From contig NZ_CP094532.1 in assembly GCF_022811685.1 (NCBI RefSeq), forward strand, positions 893,501 to 957,500: 64,000 bases of DNA, in the 5' to 3' direction. The position numbers and the translations under genes were made by a program. A model generated the notes under the pieces. The model saw only the letters and a program-made list of their open reading frames with translations. It searched no databases and had not been told where the DNA came from. The number at the start of each line of letters is the position of its first letter. Within the stretch, counting starts at the first letter, position 1. Positions 62,130-64,000 of the stretch are shown piece after piece. This DNA is from Chryseobacterium suipulveris. GTDB lineage: Bacteria > Bacteroidota > Bacteroidia > Flavobacteriales > Weeksellaceae.

Positions 62130-62204
62130 TATTTTAGCAATCAATAGGTTTAAGTATAAAATTTGTTTCCTTATTGGGAAATTGTTGTTTTTGAAGAAAA
62201 ACTG

Positions 62205-62525
62205 ATGAAAAATAATTTTGAGGTTGACTTGTTGCCCGAGGTATTGGAATTTTTGGGACGGATTGCAAGAGAAGGCGAGAGCTAAGATTTACTACAATAT
62301 CAGAAAATCTCAAATGGTTACTGATGAGGAGCTATTCAATAAACTGAATGAGAATATTTGGGAATTCAGGACTTTATTCGCAGGAAAAACCTACCGTCTT
62401 TTTTCATTTTGGGATCCTCGCAGAAAATCATTTGTTATCGCCACGCATTGAATTATTAAGAAAACTCAAAAAACTCCTAAAAAAAAATTACCAAAGCAGA
62501 GAAAATTAGAATAGAATACTTAGAA
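62205..62525 (+). pseudogene. Decayed HigB/RelE-type toxin gene
   Basis: Frame 1 starts MKNNFEVDLLPEVLEFL, then meets an extra G in a TTTTTGGG run (62253-62260). After that the frame changes to DGLQEKARAKIYYNIRKSQM and WEFRTLFAGKTYRLFSFWD, the core of a HigB-like (Gp49/DUF891) mRNA interferase. A TGA then interrupts after VIATH, where GGA (Gly) would be expected. A run of nine A (62478-62486) appears one base short before the remnant tail ending EYLEANYN. The original stop would overlap the antitoxin ATG. Three separate lesions make it non-functional unless some are sequencing errors in homopolymers. Confidence 0.8.
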
Positions 62526-62535
62526 GCCAATTACA

Positions 62536-62856
62536 ATGAAAAATAAGTTAAAAACAGTATCGCTGGAAGTAGCAATTGACAAACACATCGGAAAAATCGG
62601 GACTGAAAGTAGAGATGCTTTCGAGAACGAACTCAGATTGGAAATGCTTGGTCACGCAATAAAAATGGCCAGAAAGGAGAAAAATCTGACCCAGGAAGAA
62701 CTTGGTGAACTTGTTGGTGTTCAGAAAGCCCAGATCTCGAAAATTGAAAACAGTATGAAAAATGCCCGTTTCGAAACGATTATGAAAGTTTTTGACGCGC
62801 TTGGTGCTAAAGTAAATTTCAATGTCGAAATCAACGACCGAAAACTTGCTTACTGA
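62536..62856 (+). CDS. XRE-family antitoxin (HigA-like), intact
   Basis: A 106-residue DNA-binding antitoxin. An N-terminal part of about 45 residues (LEVAIDKHIGKIGTESRDAFE) precedes a complete helix-turn-helix (LTQEELGELVGVQKAQISKIEN, about residues 53-74), then a short strand part ending FNVEINDRKLAY. The ATG overlaps the former end of the toxin gene, the usual toxin-first layout. With the toxin decayed, it is an orphan antitoxin that may still repress its own promoter or neutralise related toxins. The convergent flippase gene ends 12 bases away. Confidence 0.88.
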   Translation: MKNKLKTVSLEVAIDKHIGKIGTESRDAFENELRLEMLGHAIKMARKEKNLTQEELGELVGVQKAQISKIENSMKNARFETIMKVFDALGAKVNFNVEINDRKLAY

Positions 62857-62868
62857 GGAACTAGTGCA

Positions 62869-64000
62869 TCAAAACCTAAACAAACTCCTGAAAAAATCGC
62901 GGTTCAGGTAATCCTCCACAGGGAAAATATTCATGAAGTAATTTCCCGTGAAAATAATTCCCAAAACCAACGTGGGTTTGTAAATCAGGTTTGCAAAACT
63001 ACTCTTGAAATCAGGAAGGATGATCGCCACCGTAATCGCCACCGTCGAAATTATTGCGGCATAAATCATCTCGATTGTGAGCGGCGAAACTTTGAATTTG
63101 ACGAAGTTGAAAACGATTTTAATGATATTGAAAAGAGTGAGTGAAATCGCGGTCGCCATTGCAATTCCGATGATTCCTAAATGTGTTCTGGTGAGAAAAA
63201 GCCAGTTGAGACCGATCGTTGTCAACGCCAGAAAAAGCATCACCACAATATTGAAACGATAATGTTTTGAAAGCGAAATAATATGCCCGTTGAATCCTGT
63301 CGCCAAATCGAACAGCATTGCAAATCCCAGAATCCAAACCACGGGTTCCGCTTGCCGAAGTTGTTCGCCGTTCTTGATAAAGTCGCACAAATACGGGAAT
63401 CCCACAAGAATACACGAAAAAAGCAGTGAACCGAGGAAGAACAAGCTGAGCGAAGTTTTTTTGTGGAAACGGTCGAGCTCCTCATAATTGCCTTCCGCAA
63501 TGGTTTTGTTGATGATTGGTGCAGAAATGTTGAACAGTCCCATTTGCGGAATCATGATGAAGGAAAGCACTGAGAGAATAATGCTGTAAACTCCGTTTTC
63601 CTCGAAATTCAGGAATTCGCCGATCATGAAATTATCAACTCTGAAAGCGATGTAGTTGCCGATATTACCCAGGAAACCGAAGAAACTGTAACTCAGGACT
63701 TCTTTCCAGAGCTGTTCTTTTTTTAAGTAATCGGTGTTGAAGTCGGGTTTGATTTTTTCCAGTTTGTTGGCATAAAAAATATAGCCCAAAAACGAAAATA
63801 CAAACATCCCGAAGAAAAATGCATAAGAACCTTTCTCGGAAACCCCTAAATAGAAAAACAGACAGAAAGCCCCCAAATTAGCCAGTTTCGGGAACAAGTT
63901 CTCGAAGATATTTGGTACAACGATCCTTTTGAAATTCGAAATATATTTGTTGAAAACCGCCGAAAGCGCCAAAACCAAAATCAGTGGCAAAATGAGCCGC
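62869..64000 (-). CDS. Polysaccharide flippase (Wzx/MOP family), 5' end outside the window
   Basis: The C-terminal ~377 residues of a membrane exporter of lipid-linked sugars; the frame stays open to the right edge, so the start is missing. At least nine hydrophobic helices are visible, with FRVDNFMIGEFLNFEENGVYSI and MIPQMGLFNISAPIINKTIAEGNYEEL, typical of the MOP/MATE-like polysaccharide transporters. The family is about 480-500 residues, so roughly 110 are cut off. With the nearby glycosyltransferases it suggests cell-surface glycan export. Convergent with the antitoxin gene. Confidence 0.88.
   Translation of the reverse strand, partial: RLILPLILVLALSAVFNKYISNFKRIVVPNIFENLFPKLANLGAFCLFFYLGVSEKGSYAFFFGMFVFSFLGYIFYANKLEKIKPDFNTDYLKKEQLWKEVLSYSFFGFLGNIGNYIAFRVDNFMIGEFLNFEENGVYSIILSVLSFIMIPQMGLFNISAPIINKTIAEGNYEELDRFHKKTSLSLFFLGSLLFSCILVGFPYLCDFIKNGEQLRQAEPVVWILGFAMLFDLATGFNGHIISLSKHYRFNIVVMLFLALTTIGLNWLFLTRTHLGIIGIAMATAISLTLFNIIKIVFNFVKFKVSPLTIEMIYAAIISTVAITVAIILPDFKSSFANLIYKPTLVLGIIFTGNYFMNIFPVEDYLNRDFFRSLFRF

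Overview
The window looks like chromosomal DNA of a member of the Bacteroidota, class Flavobacteriia, most likely the Chryseobacterium/Kaistella branch of the Weeksellaceae. The evidence is a type IX secretion and gliding block (porV, porU, gldJ), secreted proteins ending in type IX sorting domains, a fused secDF, a TonB-dependent outer-membrane barrel, genes without Shine-Dalgarno sites, and promoters of the TAnnTTTG type. No database search was possible. Names rest on recognised motifs and on memory of the families.

Layout. Bases 1-4124 hold purine genes (3' part of purH, purD, guaA). Then follow a TonB-dependent receptor, a DEAD-box-type helicase, two related secreted proteins, a YqhD-type alcohol dehydrogenase, ahcY, a phosphopantetheinyl transferase and a large FUSC membrane protein. 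From 15.8 to 24 kb lies the porV-porU / gldJ-murF block. From 24 to 33 kb are NUDIX, an SRPBCC-like protein, a GldA-like ABC ATPase, three tRNAs, a lipoprotein amidase, aspA, an M16 protease and a glycosyltransferase. At 33.2 kb a fused HicA-HicB toxin-antitoxin gene with a palindromic operator lies next to a tRNA-Arg. From 34 to 48.8 kb come a metal/cobalamin-type binding lipoprotein, mtgA, a Gcr-type membrane protein, a DUF721 protein, an amino-acid permease, a beta-propeller protein, hemN, a sugar dehydrogenase with a sorting tail, secDF and an MFS transporter. From 55 kb on are polA, glycosyltransferases, an amidohydrolase, a decayed toxin with an intact antitoxin, and the 3' part of a polysaccharide flippase.

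The most unusual part is the repeat content. From 48.7 to 52.3 kb is an array of 571-573 bp tandem units. Each unit carries a copy of the last ~66 bases of the upstream MFS gene plus a ~235 bp two-armed palindrome. A GxxExxY gene sits between two such palindromes at the far end, followed by a truncated P-type ATPase. A second pair of ~315 bp direct repeats fills 53.3-54.1 kb. Elsewhere, gene boundaries are filled with tracts of 7-8 bp tandem words, and at least two ~75-90 bp repeat families recur. These sequences do not stay between genes. One tract is inserted in frame into hemN, a pair of hairpin repeats is inserted in frame into a glycosyltransferase, one repeat forms part of an amidohydrolase signal peptide, and several stop codons lie inside repeats.

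Regulation visible in the sequence: nine genes have the TAnnTTTG -7 box only 4-8 bases before the start codon, which suggests leaderless or nearly leaderless mRNAs. Ten good hairpin-plus-T-run terminators are marked.
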